From: Paenibacillus sp. MZ04-78.2
GTDB taxonomy: Bacteria; Bacillota; Bacilli; Paenibacillales; NBRC-103111
DNA length: 64,000 nucleotides
Reading direction: 5' to 3'
Assembly (NCBI RefSeq): GCF_024213375.1
Contig: NZ_JANAVJ010000002.1
Span: 124,001 to 188,000 of the forward strand
Of this stretch, positions 41,447 to 51,544 are shown one piece after another. The position numbers and the translations under genes were made by a program. Position 1 is the stretch's first letter, and the number at the start of each line of letters is the position of its first letter. A model generated the notes under the pieces. It was not told the DNA's origin. It made no database searches and worked only from the letters and a program-made list of their open reading frames with translations.

Positions 41447-41475
41447 TTTATAACATTCCTCCATTTTAATGTCAA
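41447..41475 (-). promoter_or_regulatory. htpG sigma-A promoter
   Basis: TTGACA and TATAAA, 17 bases apart, placed so that transcription starts at the edge of CIRCE. Confidence 0.8.
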
Positions 41476-41482
41476 CCCAAAA

Positions 41483-41508
41483 GAAAAAACGCTCGGAAGC
41501 CCAAGCGT
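41483..41508 (-). terminator. leuA terminator
   Basis: ACGCTTGGG and CTTCCGAGCGT form a short stem followed on the minus strand by TTTTTTCTTTT, just upstream of the htpG promoter. Confidence 0.6.
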
Positions 41509-41628
41509 CTAGCATACTAATTCCTTTTACAATTTATCCTGCACGCGCTGCGCGCTTTCCTTTAACTGACTGTTCAAAACGTTTCCCTCCGATAGATCCG
41601 GACTGGATACTGGCTGTCCGGCCTATTT

Positions 41629-43161
41629 TTAGTCTCTGGCAAGGTCCAGCAGGATACCGTTAACCCCGTTCAGGAAGGCATTCGCGCTGGCCTTGATAAT
41701 GTCCATGTCCATCGCCCGTCCGGAGTAGATTTTGCCTTGATGCTCGACACGGATGTTGACCCGGCCGACGGCCTCCATGCCTCGGGACAAGCTGTTGATC
41801 TTATAATCCTTTAACTGGATCTCCAGACCGACCAAGGTTTTGATCGCGCTGTACAAGGCATCGATCGGACCGTCGCCCACGGCGCTCCCTTTCATCGACT
41901 CGGAGCCCTTATTCAATTTGATAGTAGCCGTCGGGTGCAAATCGTTGCTCACCACCTGGAAGGATTCCAGCTCATATAATTGCTTGCTGCTCTGCTCGAC
42001 GGTCCGGTGATTCGTGACGAGATAGAATACGTCGTGATCGTAAACTTCTTTCTTGGCGTCGGCCAAGATAAGGAACTCCGCGAACAGCTCCTCGAAATCT
42101 TTGGCATCGCTCGTATCGAAGCCCATTTTCTCGATGGCGTTCTTGAAGGCGTGCCGTCCGGAACGGGCGGTCAGGATCAGCTCCATGCTGTCCGCACCGA
42201 CCTCTTCGGGCGACATGATTTCATATACCTGCTTGTCTTTCAGCAGGCCGTCCTGATGGATACCGGAGGAGTGTGCGAAGGCGTTCTCGCCGGTAATCGC
42301 TTTGTTGACCTGTACGTCGAGCCCGGTCAAATAGCTAACCAGTCTGGAGGTCCTGTGCAGCTCCGCCGTATTGATATTGGTGTAGCCGTTGAAGTAGTTC
42401 TCCCTGACCTTAAGCCCCATCACGACTTCCTCCAGCGAAGCGTTGCCCGCCCGCTCGCCTAATCCGTTAATGGTGCACTCGACTTTTTCCGCTCCATTCT
42501 TGATCGCGCTCAGCGTGTTGGCCGTTGCCAGCCCGAGGTCGTTGTGGCAATGGACGCTAAGGATCACGCGGTCGTCCAAATTTTTGAGCCGTTCGTTGAT
42601 TTTGCGGATCAGCTCGCCGAATTCCTCCGGAACGGCATAGCCCACCGTATCGGGCACGTTAATAATGGTCGCTCCGGCTTTCACGACGGCCTCGATCGTT
42701 TCCCACAAGTATTCAAAATCCGACCTCGATGCGTCTTCCGTGGAATACTGCACTTGCGGAAGCAGCGTCTTGGCATATTTGACTGCGTCTATTCCCATTT
42801 GCAGGACCGATTCCTTGGAACGGTTGAACTTCTTCTCCACATGGATGTTCGAGGTGCCGAGCACAATATGAATGAGCGGGTTCTGCGCCAGCTTGATGCT
42901 TTCGTAGACCGCGTCGATGTCGCTTTTGACCGCCCGGGCCAAGGCCGTAATCGAGACACTGTTGCCTACGCTGCGGGCAATTTCTTGGACCGCTTGGAAA
43001 TCTCCTGCGGACGAGGCGGGAAAGCCTGCTTCGATAATATCTACATTCAGCCTCTTTAACTGCTGGGCGATCTCTATTTTTTGATGAAGATTCAGCTTCG
43101 CCCCCGGAACTTGCTCGCCGTCGCGCAGCGTAGTATCGAACACCATAATTTTGCGTTTCAT
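41629..43161 (-). CDS. leuA: 2-isopropylmalate synthase
   Basis: A 510-residue enzyme that condenses acetyl-CoA with 2-ketoisovalerate, the first committed step to leucine. [16 protein letters not shown] holds the arginine and metal aspartate, [16 protein letters not shown] the metal histidines and [16 protein letters not shown] the conserved core. The C-terminal regulatory domain for leucine feedback begins near residue 390 ([20 protein letters not shown]). AGGAGG precedes the ATG. No other leu gene is adjacent. It is controlled by a T-box leader. Confidence 0.95.
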   Translation of the reverse strand: MKRKIMVFDTTLRDGEQVPGAKLNLHQKIEIAQQLKRLNVDIIEAGFPASSAGDFQAVQEIARSVGNSVSITALARAVKSDIDAVYESIKLAQNPLIHIVLGTSNIHVEKKFNRSKESVLQMGIDAVKYAKTLLPQVQYSTEDASRSDFEYLWETIEAVVKAGATIINVPDTVGYAVPEEFGELIRKINERLKNLDDRVILSVHCHNDLGLATANTLSAIKNGAEKVECTINGLGERAGNASLEEVVMGLKVRENYFNGYTNINTAELHRTSRLVSYLTGLDVQVNKAITGENAFAHSSGIHQDGLLKDKQVYEIMSPEEVGADSMELILTARSGRHAFKNAIEKMGFDTSDAKDFEELFAEFLILADAKKEVYDHDVFYLVTNHRTVEQSSKQLYELESFQVVSNDLHPTATIKLNKGSESMKGSAVGDGPIDALYSAIKTLVGLEIQLKDYKINSLSRGMEAVGRVNIRVEHQGKIYSGRAMDMDIIKASANAFLNGVNGILLDLARD

Positions 43162-43229
43162 CCTCTATTCCTCCCAAAATCGCATTTTTCGATATCTACA
43201 ATATCTATATGTGAAGCGGGGCTGATTAA

Positions 43230-43500
43230 ACCTGGGATTTAATCAAAAAAACCCCGTCTCTATGTATAGAGACGAGGTTGAACCCGCGGTACCACTCTAA
43301 TTCATTTCCTGAAGAAATGATCTCAATTCGATGGCCATCACCATCTATCCCTGTAACGGTGGAACTCCGGCTTACCCTACATGTCAGGCAGCTGTTCATA
43401 GACGAGTTCGAAATGAACGACGTTACCGTTTCGCACCGACCAACGGCTCTCTGAAAAGTCATTGCACTTCTACTATTTCTAATCCTCACATTTGAATATG
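43230..43500 (-). ncRNA. leucine-specific T-box leader of leuA
   Basis: The antiterminator motif AGAGTGGTACCGCGGG is followed by a terminator stem (CCTCGTCTCTA and TAGAGACGGGG) with a T-run at 43244-43251. In Stem I the specifier loop reads GAACTCGT, with CTC as a leucine codon. Uncharged tRNA-Leu(GAG) would therefore favour readthrough into leuA. Confidence 0.92.
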
Positions 43501-43512
43501 GAATTATTGGTC

Positions 43513-43541
43513 ATTATAGGGTACTCGGATCGATTTGTCAA
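43513..43541 (-). promoter_or_regulatory. leuA promoter
   Basis: Perfect TTGACA and TATAAT separated by 17 bases, immediately upstream of the T-box. Confidence 0.88.
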
Positions 43542-43588
43542 ACCTATTCTGCACCGCTTGCTGTCGCCGAATTATCCGTTAACGATTC

Positions 43589-43711
43589 CTAAGACGAACC
43601 CATCTTTTGTCCGCCGCTGCTGCAAATCTCGTACGGATCATTCGTCAATCCGGGGGCGATGCCGCACAATAGACAAGTCTCTCCCGGCATCGAAGCGGCA
43701 TCGGTGTGCAT
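43589..43711 (-). CDS. possible 40-residue cysteine-containing small protein
   Basis: The stretch after the lipoprotein stop stays open in the same frame and contains ATG at 43711, giving MHTDAASMPGETCLLCGIAP and a tail with one further cysteine (EICSSGG). The C-X2-C pair and coherent composition suggest a small metal-binding peptide, but no ribosome site is visible. It may instead be a decayed extension of the upstream gene. Low confidence. Confidence 0.22.
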   Translation of the reverse strand: MHTDAASMPGETCLLCGIAPGLTNDPYEICSSGGQKMGSS

Positions 43712-43735
43712 GTCCGCGCATCCGAAAGCAACGGC

Positions 43736-44272
43736 TCAGCTTGAGCGAGCCGCCGCTTCAAAGTAAGTCTTGCCGGATTCGCCTTGATCCTTGAGCATGG
43801 GTTGAATTTTCTCCCAAAATGTGTTCAAAGCCGAATCTGTTTTTTCCAAACGCAATAAGATATCTCCCGGTTGATAAGGCTCCCATAAGTTATCCGGCAA
43901 ATACTTGTCAAAAATTATTTTTATCGCTTTGCCATCCCCCTCCACTTGTGCCTGAAGTCTTTCCATCGTTTGAAAGCCATCGATATCTATTTTCGCGTAG
44001 TAGCTTTTACCCTCTTTATATATTGAAATTTGATAAAACATATTTTGATTCGGAGGGGCGTATTCCGAAAATTCATACTCCCCGACCCACGATTCCAATG
44101 GTGAAGAAGCTATGGCCGTTTTCACTTCTTCCGGCTTATTTACCAAAGGCACATGCTGAACGTTATCGTTTAATGCTGAAGATGGAGTATTAGCGCCGCA
44201 TCCGATCATCGAAACGATGACGAGAGCCAGGATTGCGCTCCCTATGGATCTTGGTAGATTTTTATTTATCAT
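43736..44272 (-). CDS. lipoprotein, DUF5991-like
   Basis: About 178 residues from the ATG at 44272 (an ATG at 44305 is an alternative). A signal sequence with lipobox SMIGC predicts lipid attachment. The mature part has SWVGEYEFSEYAPPNQNMFY, then DGFQTMERLQAQVEG and LEKTDSALNTFWEKIQPMLK, resembling DUF5991 proteins of unknown function. It lies 99 bases downstream of the MFS exporter gene on the same strand. Confidence 0.65.
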   Translation of the reverse strand: MINKNLPRSIGSAILALVIVSMIGCGANTPSSALNDNVQHVPLVNKPEEVKTAIASSPLESWVGEYEFSEYAPPNQNMFYQISIYKEGKSYYAKIDIDGFQTMERLQAQVEGDGKAIKIIFDKYLPDNLWEPYQPGDILLRLEKTDSALNTFWEKIQPMLKDQGESGKTYFEAAARSS

Positions 44273-44371
44273 ATTGAATTCACCATGTCGTTCGCAAAAA
44301 TCCATCTTTCCAAAGCTTTCCTCTCCCTTACTAGAATTCAGTATATCGAAAGGATGGAAAAAATTCAAAAG

Positions 44372-45748
44372 TTAATCCGCTCTCTTGGCAATTCGGAAAG
44401 ATACGAAAAAGCTCAGCACGATGAAGAGCAGTTGAGTCAATAAGGCCAGCATGATCCCCATAAAGATACCTTGGCTAAAATGCTCGCTTACAGCGATTAA
44501 AGCTCCTCCGATTCCGATGCTCACTCCCGGGCAAAAAGCGTCGACGAATTGAAGATACGCGGAAATTTCGCCTTCCTCGCCCGAGCGGGCATGCTGCAGC
44601 GCAATGGCCCCCGTCGTCGGATTGGCCAAGCCAATGCCGAAGCCCGTAAAGATTTGTGAGATGACGGCAAGCCCAATTCCCCCGCTCTCCAGCCCTACAG
44701 CCGCGATGACCAGCGATACGCCGACGATCATGAAACCGATCCCGGTTATGATCCGTTTTTTTCTGCCGCGGCCGCTATCCTTTTCGTCCAGTTTGGATTG
44801 CAGCCAAGCCGCGGTGGACCAGCTTAACGCGCCTGCGGCGACGATCAGCCCGGCAAGGTCTGCGGGCAAGCCTTTGACCTTCGTCAACGCCAAGACGACA
44901 TAGCTCTCGGTTGCAACATAGCACGCAACATACAGCCCTCTTGAAACAATGGTGGCCGGCAGCCCTTTTTTGACGGAGAACGTTCCCGCAGGGAGCAGTT
45001 GCTGCAGAGGCCGGACCATGACGATCAACCCGATAAGCGCAAGCGCAATGCCCTTCCAATCGGAGACAAAGCCCAACCCGCTCAGCAGCAGCCCCGTCCC
45101 TACCGTCAGCAGCACAGCGTATCCTTCCTTGCGGCCGCTTTTCTTGGCTGGAGCGCTTTCCGTTTGAAGCTTGCGAAAGGAAGGAAGCGTCAGCAAGACG
45201 GCCAAGACGATCAAGGGCAGTACAAGCCAGAATACGAATCTCCACGAGACATATTCGGCTAGCAGCCCGGCAATATAAGGACCGATCAACGCCGGCAAAA
45301 TATAAGCGCTGGAAAATGCGGCCAAAATTTTCGTCCGGAGCGCATCGGGATAGCTTAAGGTAATGCAGTAGTACACGCATGTGACAATAGCGCCTGCGCC
45401 GAAGCCTTGAAACGCTCTCCCCGCGATTAACATCGGCATATTCACGGAGGTGGCCGCGATCAAAATACCGGCCACAAAAATAACGATAGACAAAGAAAAA
45501 GAGCGATACACGCCGATTTTGCCGATTTGCTGACCGATGACCATCGTGCCCAATATTTGCGTCAACAGAAATGCGCTGAAAATCCAGCCGTATAACGAAA
45601 TGCCGTTCAAATGCTGCGCCATATCCGGCGCGATGGTCGTAATCGCCAAGCCCTCGAACGCTACGGTAGTCACAGTCAAAATGATACCGATGGTCAATGC
45701 CCGATACCGTGCGTCAAAAATGCTTGCCTTGCTTTCGCCTTGTTCCAT
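44372..45748 (-). CDS. MFS drug exporter
   Basis: A 458-residue transporter with about 12-14 helices. AFEGLAITTIAPDMAQHLNG, GQQIGKIGVYRSFSL and LIAGRAFQGFGAGAIVTCVY carry the motifs A and C common to proton-driven drug antiporters. A MarR gene lies upstream on the same strand, and its operator-like palindrome lies before this gene, so it is likely repressed by that MarR protein until a toxic compound is sensed. Confidence 0.88.
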   Translation of the reverse strand: MEQGESKASIFDARYRALTIGIILTVTTVAFEGLAITTIAPDMAQHLNGISLYGWIFSAFLLTQILGTMVIGQQIGKIGVYRSFSLSIVIFVAGILIAATSVNMPMLIAGRAFQGFGAGAIVTCVYYCITLSYPDALRTKILAAFSSAYILPALIGPYIAGLLAEYVSWRFVFWLVLPLIVLAVLLTLPSFRKLQTESAPAKKSGRKEGYAVLLTVGTGLLLSGLGFVSDWKGIALALIGLIVMVRPLQQLLPAGTFSVKKGLPATIVSRGLYVACYVATESYVVLALTKVKGLPADLAGLIVAAGALSWSTAAWLQSKLDEKDSGRGRKKRIITGIGFMIVGVSLVIAAVGLESGGIGLAVISQIFTGFGIGLANPTTGAIALQHARSGEEGEISAYLQFVDAFCPGVSIGIGGALIAVSEHFSQGIFMGIMLALLTQLLFIVLSFFVSFRIAKRAD

Positions 45749-45780
45749 TCCCTTATCCCTCCATCTACTTGCTAGAACAT

Positions 45781-45798
45781 TAGTTGCTATAGCAACTA
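45781..45798. promoter_or_regulatory. 18-bp perfect palindrome, candidate MarR operator
   Basis: TAGTTGCTA-TAGCAACTA, perfect, lies 33 bases before the exporter's ATG. The TAGTTGCTAT core recurs twice in front of the marR gene itself. Confidence 0.7.
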
Positions 45799-45837
45799 TA
45801 TGAGTAAAAAAAACAAAACAGGTACACGGGCAACTCT

Positions 45838-46263
45838 CTACAAATCCTTCACGTTATTATACATAACGGCAAGTATTCTTCTAAAGGTTTCGACTTCTTC
45901 CTCGGACAACCCTTCGATCGTTTTCTTATAAGCTTCAATGGACGGAGCAAGGATGTCCTCCTTGATTTCCCTGCCTTTCGGCGTTAAATATACCCGCAGC
46001 GATCTGCGGTCCGTCTCGTGGGTTACGCGATGAACGAAGCCCTTCTTTTCCAGCTTGAACAGCATCCGGGCGATGTTCGTCTGATCTTTATACAGCCGTT
46101 CCGCAAGCTCTTTCTGGGTGATCCCCTCCTTTTCCCAGAGAATGACCAATATCTCCCATTGGTCCACGGTAATATCGAAAGGGTTAACGACCTTTTGATA
46201 ATAATTGTTAAGCTTCAAATCCGCCCGGTGCACGACGACGCCGATATACTTTTCTAACTCCAA
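45838..46263 (-). CDS. MarR-family repressor
   Basis: A 141-residue winged-helix regulator: DITVDQWEILVILWEKEG, ITQKELAERLYKDQTNIARM, LFKLEKKGFVHRVTHETDRR with the DRR wing. It starts with TTG at 46263 behind GGAGG. It lies upstream of the MFS exporter and its promoter contains matching operator repeats, indicating autoregulation. Confidence 0.9.
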   Translation of the reverse strand: MELEKYIGVVVHRADLKLNNYYQKVVNPFDITVDQWEILVILWEKEGITQKELAERLYKDQTNIARMLFKLEKKGFVHRVTHETDRRSLRVYLTPKGREIKEDILAPSIEAYKKTIEGLSEEEVETFRRILAVMYNNVKDL

Positions 46264-46274
46264 TGACAGCCTCC

Positions 46275-46304
46275 ATTATAGTTGATATGATTATAGTTGC
46301 TATG
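46275..46304. promoter_or_regulatory. two tandem 15-bp operator repeats before marR
   Basis: ATTATAGTTGATATG and ATTATAGTTGCTATG follow each other directly between the -10 element and the start codon. Both share the half-site of the palindrome at 45781. Confidence 0.65.
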
Positions 46305-46307
46305 ACC

Positions 46308-46336
46308 ATTATAATTCCCATACCCGCCAGTGTCAA
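46308..46336 (-). promoter_or_regulatory. marR promoter
   Basis: Perfect TTGACA and TATAAT with 17 bases between them, directly upstream of the tandem operator repeats. Confidence 0.85.
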
Positions 46337-46426
46337 TCCGCAAAATGAGCTTCTCTGGGCGCGCTGCATAACAAAATGATCCGAGCCTGGTTCACTGCGC
46401 CAGGGAATCGGATCATTGAGCTGCTG

Positions 46427-47743
46427 TTATATCGTTTTCGTAGGATGCCCGGTTAGTGCAGCTGCCTCATGCTTCATTTGCTCTCCCACTTCGGGAATCG
46501 GCTTGAACGCAAGTGTTCCCAACAATACACATACCGCAAGCACGATATAAAAGAAGGCCCACTCTCCGATTCCAGTCATGCTTCCCGCAGCCAATAGTAC
46601 AGGGGCAATGGCAGGAACGAGCGATTGCGGCAGCGCGTTAGCAACGTTCATGAGTCCAAAGTCTTTCGCCGAATCTTCCTTGTTCGGCAAAATCCGTGCG
46701 ACAAGCGCCATATCAACGGATGTAAAGCATCCTGTGGCCAAACCGATCACGATGGAAGCTATAATAAATGCAGTCGTATTCGGGACGAAAGAATATATCA
46801 TCAGTCCCAAAAGCATGATAATGCCGCAAGCATATATAAACGGCTTCTGTTTACCGAATCGGTCTGACAATATGCCGCCAATAATGCTAGTGATAGCGGT
46901 TGCGATCAAGGCAACAATCTTGAGTGTACCTACGACATCGGTAGCTTCCCCTTGAGATAAGCCCATACGTTTCACAAGCATGATTGCCGTATAAAGGCTA
47001 TAGGCAAGACCCATATTAACCAAAAATTTAGACAGGAGCGCCCATGTGAATTCCGGATATTTACGCGGATTGGGGTAAATTTTCCCAAGCTTTTCTTTCA
47101 AAGAGATATTTTCTTTTGCTTTCTTTACCATCTTCACTTTGCTGTCGCGGATAATAAACAAGCTGATGATCGGGCCTGCGACGCCAATGATCGAAACCAG
47201 CAGCCACTTGGACGAGGTTGGCATCGTTTTCAGAGCCATCATCATAATCATTCCAATCGTAAGGCTCAAGGGGATAGCGAGTCCAAGCAGTCCCGACATG
47301 GTTCCTTGCTTCTTCACTTCTACCTGGTCGGGAATCAGCGCCGTATAGGCCGCCATCGCAAAGTTAAAGAAGAGCTGCGCTATACACCATCCGACGATAA
47401 CCTGCCATATTTGTGTCGCGAAGCCAATCCATACCAGGGCCAGGCAGCCCATCAGCGGTCCGACCAGAATCCATGTGCGTCTGCGCCCGAAGCCAATGTT
47501 GGTTCGATCACTGATCGCTCCGCCAAGCGGATTCCCGACAAGCGCGAACAATGCCCCGACTCCTGCGACGATCCCATACGAAACCTGATAGTTCGTCGGA
47601 TCAATCTCAATCATTTTAAAAGAGAGCAACAACATCGCCGGAGTCAATAAGCCGATCAACATACAAACATACCCAAACATGATGCCAAAGGTTAATCTTT
47701 TAAACGGTGTTTGTATCTGGCCTTCTACTGCTTGTTCCCCCAT
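46427..47743 (-). CDS. MFS sugar transporter
   Basis: A 438-residue permease with about 12 helices. GNPLGGAISDRTNIGFGRRR (motif A loop) and TALIPDQVEVKKQG followed by MSGLLGLAIPLSLTIG resemble the GPH/SUT-like and YihP-type carriers that import oligosaccharides or glycosides. AAGGGGG precedes the ATG. It starts 19 bases after the GH3 beta-glucosidase stop, so import and hydrolysis are co-expressed. An inverted repeat (46376-46417) downstream may end the transcript. Confidence 0.87.
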   Translation of the reverse strand: MGEQAVEGQIQTPFKRLTFGIMFGYVCMLIGLLTPAMLLLSFKMIEIDPTNYQVSYGIVAGVGALFALVGNPLGGAISDRTNIGFGRRRTWILVGPLMGCLALVWIGFATQIWQVIVGWCIAQLFFNFAMAAYTALIPDQVEVKKQGTMSGLLGLAIPLSLTIGMIMMMALKTMPTSSKWLLVSIIGVAGPIISLFIIRDSKVKMVKKAKENISLKEKLGKIYPNPRKYPEFTWALLSKFLVNMGLAYSLYTAIMLVKRMGLSQGEATDVVGTLKIVALIATAITSIIGGILSDRFGKQKPFIYACGIIMLLGLMIYSFVPNTTAFIIASIVIGLATGCFTSVDMALVARILPNKEDSAKDFGLMNVANALPQSLVPAIAPVLLAAGSMTGIGEWAFFYIVLAVCVLLGTLAFKPIPEVGEQMKHEAAALTGHPTKTI

Positions 47744-47762
47744 ATTTCTTCCCCCTTACCGT

Positions 47763-50039
47763 TCACACATGTCTGTTGAAACGTTCTATCATCTCGTTCA
47801 GCATCTTTTCAGAAAAGGCGCCTTGACTGAAATGAACAATTCCGCGCAATGGCATATATTTGAACAAGGCCGCTTTCAGCTCGGACGCTTCTCCAACGCC
47901 CTGGTCTCCGATCAATGGGACACGTTTTGTTTGCGCCAACATTTCTTGCAGGATTGGCGCCAGTACCGGATCTGCAAGCAAATCGCCGAGCGGCGTATTC
48001 CGCGTTACCCGTTTACGGAGGTTGACTGAAGATTTTACATAGACCGTATTTCTCAGTACGATGTCTCTTGAAGATTTACCGATAAGAATCTCGAACTCGC
48101 CTTCTTCGACATGCCAATCCTTCAGTTCCACGTTATAGTAAGCGAAAGATCGCTTGTTCAAGGTGAAGCTGACCGTTTTCTCTTCTCCCGGCTGCAATTC
48201 TACTTTAGTAAAGCCCTTCAGTTCTTTTTCAGGCCGCTTGACAGCGCTTACTTTGTCATGAACGTATAGCTGCACAATTTCTTTTCCGGCAACCTTGCCT
48301 GTATTCTTAACGTTCACCTTAACCGTGAGGGTCTCCGTATCTTGAATCGAGTCTTGATCCAGCACCAGATTGCTATATTCAAAAGTCGTATAGCTAAGCC
48401 CGTATCCAAACGGGAACAAAGGCTCAATCTGCAGCGCATCGTAGTGCCGGTAGCCGACAAACACGCCCTCCCTATACTCCACTCTGTCTCCTTCGCCAGG
48501 AAAATGTAGATAGGAAGGATTATGATGCAGCTCTTCAGGGAACGTTTCTGCCAGCTTACCGCTAGGATTGGCGTCACCGAACAACAGATCCGCAATAGCG
48601 CCGCCCAACGCTTGTCCTCCAAGATACCCTTCCAGCACGCCTTTCACTTTATCGATCCAAGGCATAACGACAGGTGCTCCATTGCTTAGAACGACAACGA
48701 TATTGCTTTGTACTTCGGCTACCGCTTCAATTAGCTTGATATGATTATCCGGAAGGCGCAAGTGCTCGCGGTCGTAGCCTTCGGACTCGTAGCGATCCGG
48801 CAATCCAACGAACAGAATGGCCGTATCGGCTTCCGACGCGATTTTCTTTGCTTCTTCAATCAGACTTTCTTCGATTTCATCGTGCTCCAACCGATACCCT
48901 TTCGCATACGCGACCTTGGTTCCCGGTCCGGATACTTGCTTGATTTGTTCAAGGATATTGTCCAGCTTGGTTGGTTTGATATGGGAGCTGCCTCCCCCCT
49001 GAAAGCGGGGTTTTTGCGTAAACTCTCCGATAACAGCCAAGTTCCCAGCCTTGTTCAGTGGAAGAATAGAATCTTCATTTTTTAAGAGGACCATGCTTTC
49101 TCTCGCTATTTCTCTTGCCAGCTGATGATGTGCTTCTTCGTCAAATGAAGCATTCGATTTATGATTATCCACGGCTCGATATACGATCGTCAGGAAACGC
49201 TCAATTGCCAGATCGAGCTTCTCTTCAGACAATTGCCCGCTGGCCACGGCATCGATAATTTTCTTCGCGCCAACGCCTTTGGTGCCCGGCATTTCAAGCT
49301 CAAGTCCGCTCGCGAGGCCGTTCGCACGCTCATTTACGGCTCCCCAGTCCGATACGACAAAGCCTTCAAATCCCCACTCCTCGCGGAGAATTTCGGTTAG
49401 AAGATAAGGGTGTTCTGAAGCATATTCGCCGTTTACTTTGTTGTAGGAACACATGACCGTCCATGGCTGACCTTCTTTTACAGCGGTTTCAAAACTAGCA
49501 AGATAGATTTCCCGAAGCGTTCTTTCGTCCACAATCGCATCTGTTGACATGCGGCGATGCTCCTGATTGTTGACGGCAAAGTGCTTGATTGATGTCCCGA
49601 CGCCTTGGCTTTGGACTCCTTGGATATGACTCGTTGCCATTTCTGTAGTAAGATACGGATCTTCGGAAAAGTACTCGAAGTTTCTTCCGCACAAGGGTGA
49701 ACGCTTTATGTTCACGCCAGGTCCAAGCAGCACGGCTACATTGAGCGCTTGAGATTCTTCCCCAAGGGCAACGCCCATTTTTTCGGCCAACTCCTTGCTC
49801 CAGGAACTCGCAAGCCCTGCAGCGGATGGAAAACAGGTTGCAGGAACGCTATCATAGATGCCTAAGTGGTCGCCCCCTTCTTCTTGCTTCCGAAGTCCGT
49901 GCGGTCCGTCCGCTAACATAATGGAAGGGATTCCAAGTCTTTCAATATCTTTTGTACGCCAAAAACTCTTGCCGGAGCAGAGGTCGGCTTTTTCTTCAAG
50001 CGTCATTTGGGAAATGATCTCTTTTAGATTTCTCTTCAT
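47763..50039 (-). CDS. GH3 beta-glucosidase
   Basis: A 758-residue cytosolic enzyme (no signal peptide), ATG at 50039 behind AAGGAG. The GH3 N-terminal barrel shows [39 protein letters not shown] and the nucleophile aspartate in [10 protein letters not shown]; the second domain ([30 protein letters not shown]) supplies the acid/base region, and a fibronectin III-like domain ([19 protein letters not shown]) closes the protein. It probably hydrolyses beta-glucosides brought in by the next gene's transporter. Confidence 0.95.
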   Translation of the reverse strand: MKRNLKEIISQMTLEEKADLCSGKSFWRTKDIERLGIPSIMLADGPHGLRKQEEGGDHLGIYDSVPATCFPSAAGLASSWSKELAEKMGVALGEESQALNVAVLLGPGVNIKRSPLCGRNFEYFSEDPYLTTEMATSHIQGVQSQGVGTSIKHFAVNNQEHRRMSTDAIVDERTLREIYLASFETAVKEGQPWTVMCSYNKVNGEYASEHPYLLTEILREEWGFEGFVVSDWGAVNERANGLASGLELEMPGTKGVGAKKIIDAVASGQLSEEKLDLAIERFLTIVYRAVDNHKSNASFDEEAHHQLAREIARESMVLLKNEDSILPLNKAGNLAVIGEFTQKPRFQGGGSSHIKPTKLDNILEQIKQVSGPGTKVAYAKGYRLEHDEIEESLIEEAKKIASEADTAILFVGLPDRYESEGYDREHLRLPDNHIKLIEAVAEVQSNIVVVLSNGAPVVMPWIDKVKGVLEGYLGGQALGGAIADLLFGDANPSGKLAETFPEELHHNPSYLHFPGEGDRVEYREGVFVGYRHYDALQIEPLFPFGYGLSYTTFEYSNLVLDQDSIQDTETLTVKVNVKNTGKVAGKEIVQLYVHDKVSAVKRPEKELKGFTKVELQPGEEKTVSFTLNKRSFAYYNVELKDWHVEEGEFEILIGKSSRDIVLRNTVYVKSSVNLRKRVTRNTPLGDLLADPVLAPILQEMLAQTKRVPLIGDQGVGEASELKAALFKYMPLRGIVHFSQGAFSEKMLNEMIERFNRHV

Positions 50040-50185
50040 TTTCAAGCACTCCTTATTATGTGTTTTAAGAAAGTAACCGCTTTCCCACCTCAAGGATACC
50101 TTGTTTTGCCATCGATTTATTGTATATGATATAGATAAATAGTATATTTTTCAGTTCATTTGCAGCATATTTGGGAGGCTTGGTT

Positions 50186-51427
50186 ATGATGAATCATCCG
50201 CACATCGATGAGCTGGATTATATATGTAACATGATCTATACCACTTTCGATCTGCCCGTATACACGATGAACGCAAATGGAGAACTCCTGTTCGAGCAAT
50301 CCGCTGCGTATATCCATCATCCAATGTATTTCTCCAAAATGGAAATGCTTAAACCGCTGTTTGTGACGGATGATCCGCACCATTTTCCAGTTTTTAGAAC
50401 GACGACGTTTCTGGAAAATTTTTTCTCAATTTCGCTCAGGACAGAAGGAGCATTTCAAGGGATGATTATTGTGGGTCCCGTTCTCTATTCGACGCTTCAT
50501 GAAGAATCGCTTACAGGTATGCTGAATGAACTTCAATTAACGAAAGAGAAAAAAAGAATGAGCGAATATTACGCGGCACTTCCAGTGATAAATCAACTGA
50601 AAGTAATCAGTATAAGCAAGCTCATGCATTATATGATATACCAGATGAAGCTGGATACGGTTGAAATTCTGCAGCAAAATGAATTGCTCCATACCGAAGC
50701 TATTGAAATCGAACATCTTCATGTTCATATTTCCGGGAGTGGGCAGCATCATCGGTTCCACGAAAGTTCCATCCTTGAAAAGAAGGTATACCAGAGCATT
50801 GCAGAAGGAAGAAAAGAAGAATTGACTGCCGCTTTGACAGCGTATCCCGAAAAAGGAATATTAGGAAAGCTATCCAGAACAAGTTCCAGCCGGAGCAATA
50901 AAAACTTGGCCATTGCCGCGATCACACTGGGTACAAGGGCAGCTGTCCAAGGAGGACTGCATCCTGAGATCGCTTATACACTCAGCGACTTATACATACA
51001 AAATCTCGAAGAGCTTAAAGATAGCAGAACCATTGATCAATTTACGAATAGTGCGTTGCACGATTTTGCCGAACGCGTACAGAAGCATCGCGAACAGAAA
51101 TACTCGAAGCCGATCAACGCTTGTAAGAATTACATATTCTCTCATCTTTACGATGAGATTAAGCTTACCGATCTGGCGGAAATGACGGTCATGAATCCAA
51201 GTTATTTATCGGCGCTGTTTAAGAAAGAAGTCGGCACCACAATCAAGCAATACATTCAGCGTACAAAAATCGAGGAGGCCAAGTCGTTAATTGATTACAC
51301 GACCTATACCTTGGCTGATATTTGTACTTTGTTAAATTTCCATGATCAAAGCCATTTTACGAAAACCTTCAAAAAGTTCATAGGCTTGACCCCTGGAGAA
51401 TATAAGAATCGAATAGAGAGCCTTTAA
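50186..51427 (+). CDS. AraC-family transcriptional regulator
   Basis: A 413-residue regulator. The first about 290 residues form a sensor part of the YesN/PocR-like type without membrane helices (DLPVYTMNANGELLFEQSAA near the start). The last 100 residues are the AraC double HTH: KLTDLAEMTVMNPSYLSALF, KKEVGTTIKQYIQRTKIEEA, then TLADICTLLNFHDQSHFTKT and GLTPGEYKNR. ATG at 50186 follows GGGAGG. It is divergent from the GH3-MFS operon across 146 bases, so it most likely activates that operon in response to a sugar. Confidence 0.9.
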   Translation: MMNHPHIDELDYICNMIYTTFDLPVYTMNANGELLFEQSAAYIHHPMYFSKMEMLKPLFVTDDPHHFPVFRTTTFLENFFSISLRTEGAFQGMIIVGPVLYSTLHEESLTGMLNELQLTKEKKRMSEYYAALPVINQLKVISISKLMHYMIYQMKLDTVEILQQNELLHTEAIEIEHLHVHISGSGQHHRFHESSILEKKVYQSIAEGRKEELTAALTAYPEKGILGKLSRTSSSRSNKNLAIAAITLGTRAAVQGGLHPEIAYTLSDLYIQNLEELKDSRTIDQFTNSALHDFAERVQKHREQKYSKPINACKNYIFSHLYDEIKLTDLAEMTVMNPSYLSALFKKEVGTTIKQYIQRTKIEEAKSLIDYTTYTLADICTLLNFHDQSHFTKTFKKFIGLTPGEYKNRIESL

Positions 51428-51485
51428 CTTCGGACCATTTCACGAAAACCCGGTGATCTTCATCAATGTATGTTTGCCAAAAAAG

Positions 51486-51494
51486 TGCTATAAT
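51486..51494 (+). promoter_or_regulatory. extended -10 promoter of the aldolase gene
   Basis: TG-C-TATAAT is a perfect extended -10, about 50 bases before the start codon; no clear -35. Confidence 0.6.
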
Positions 51495-51544
51495 AAATGA
51501 ATTCAAGATGTTATCCAGTCCATAATAAGGAAGGAGAACTATTC

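Noticed and set aside
43736-43740. TGA read as selenocysteine between the lipoprotein and the following in-phase frame
   Set aside because: No SECIS-like hairpin directly after the TGA and no reason for Sec in this lipoprotein family. Two separate frames or decay is simpler.
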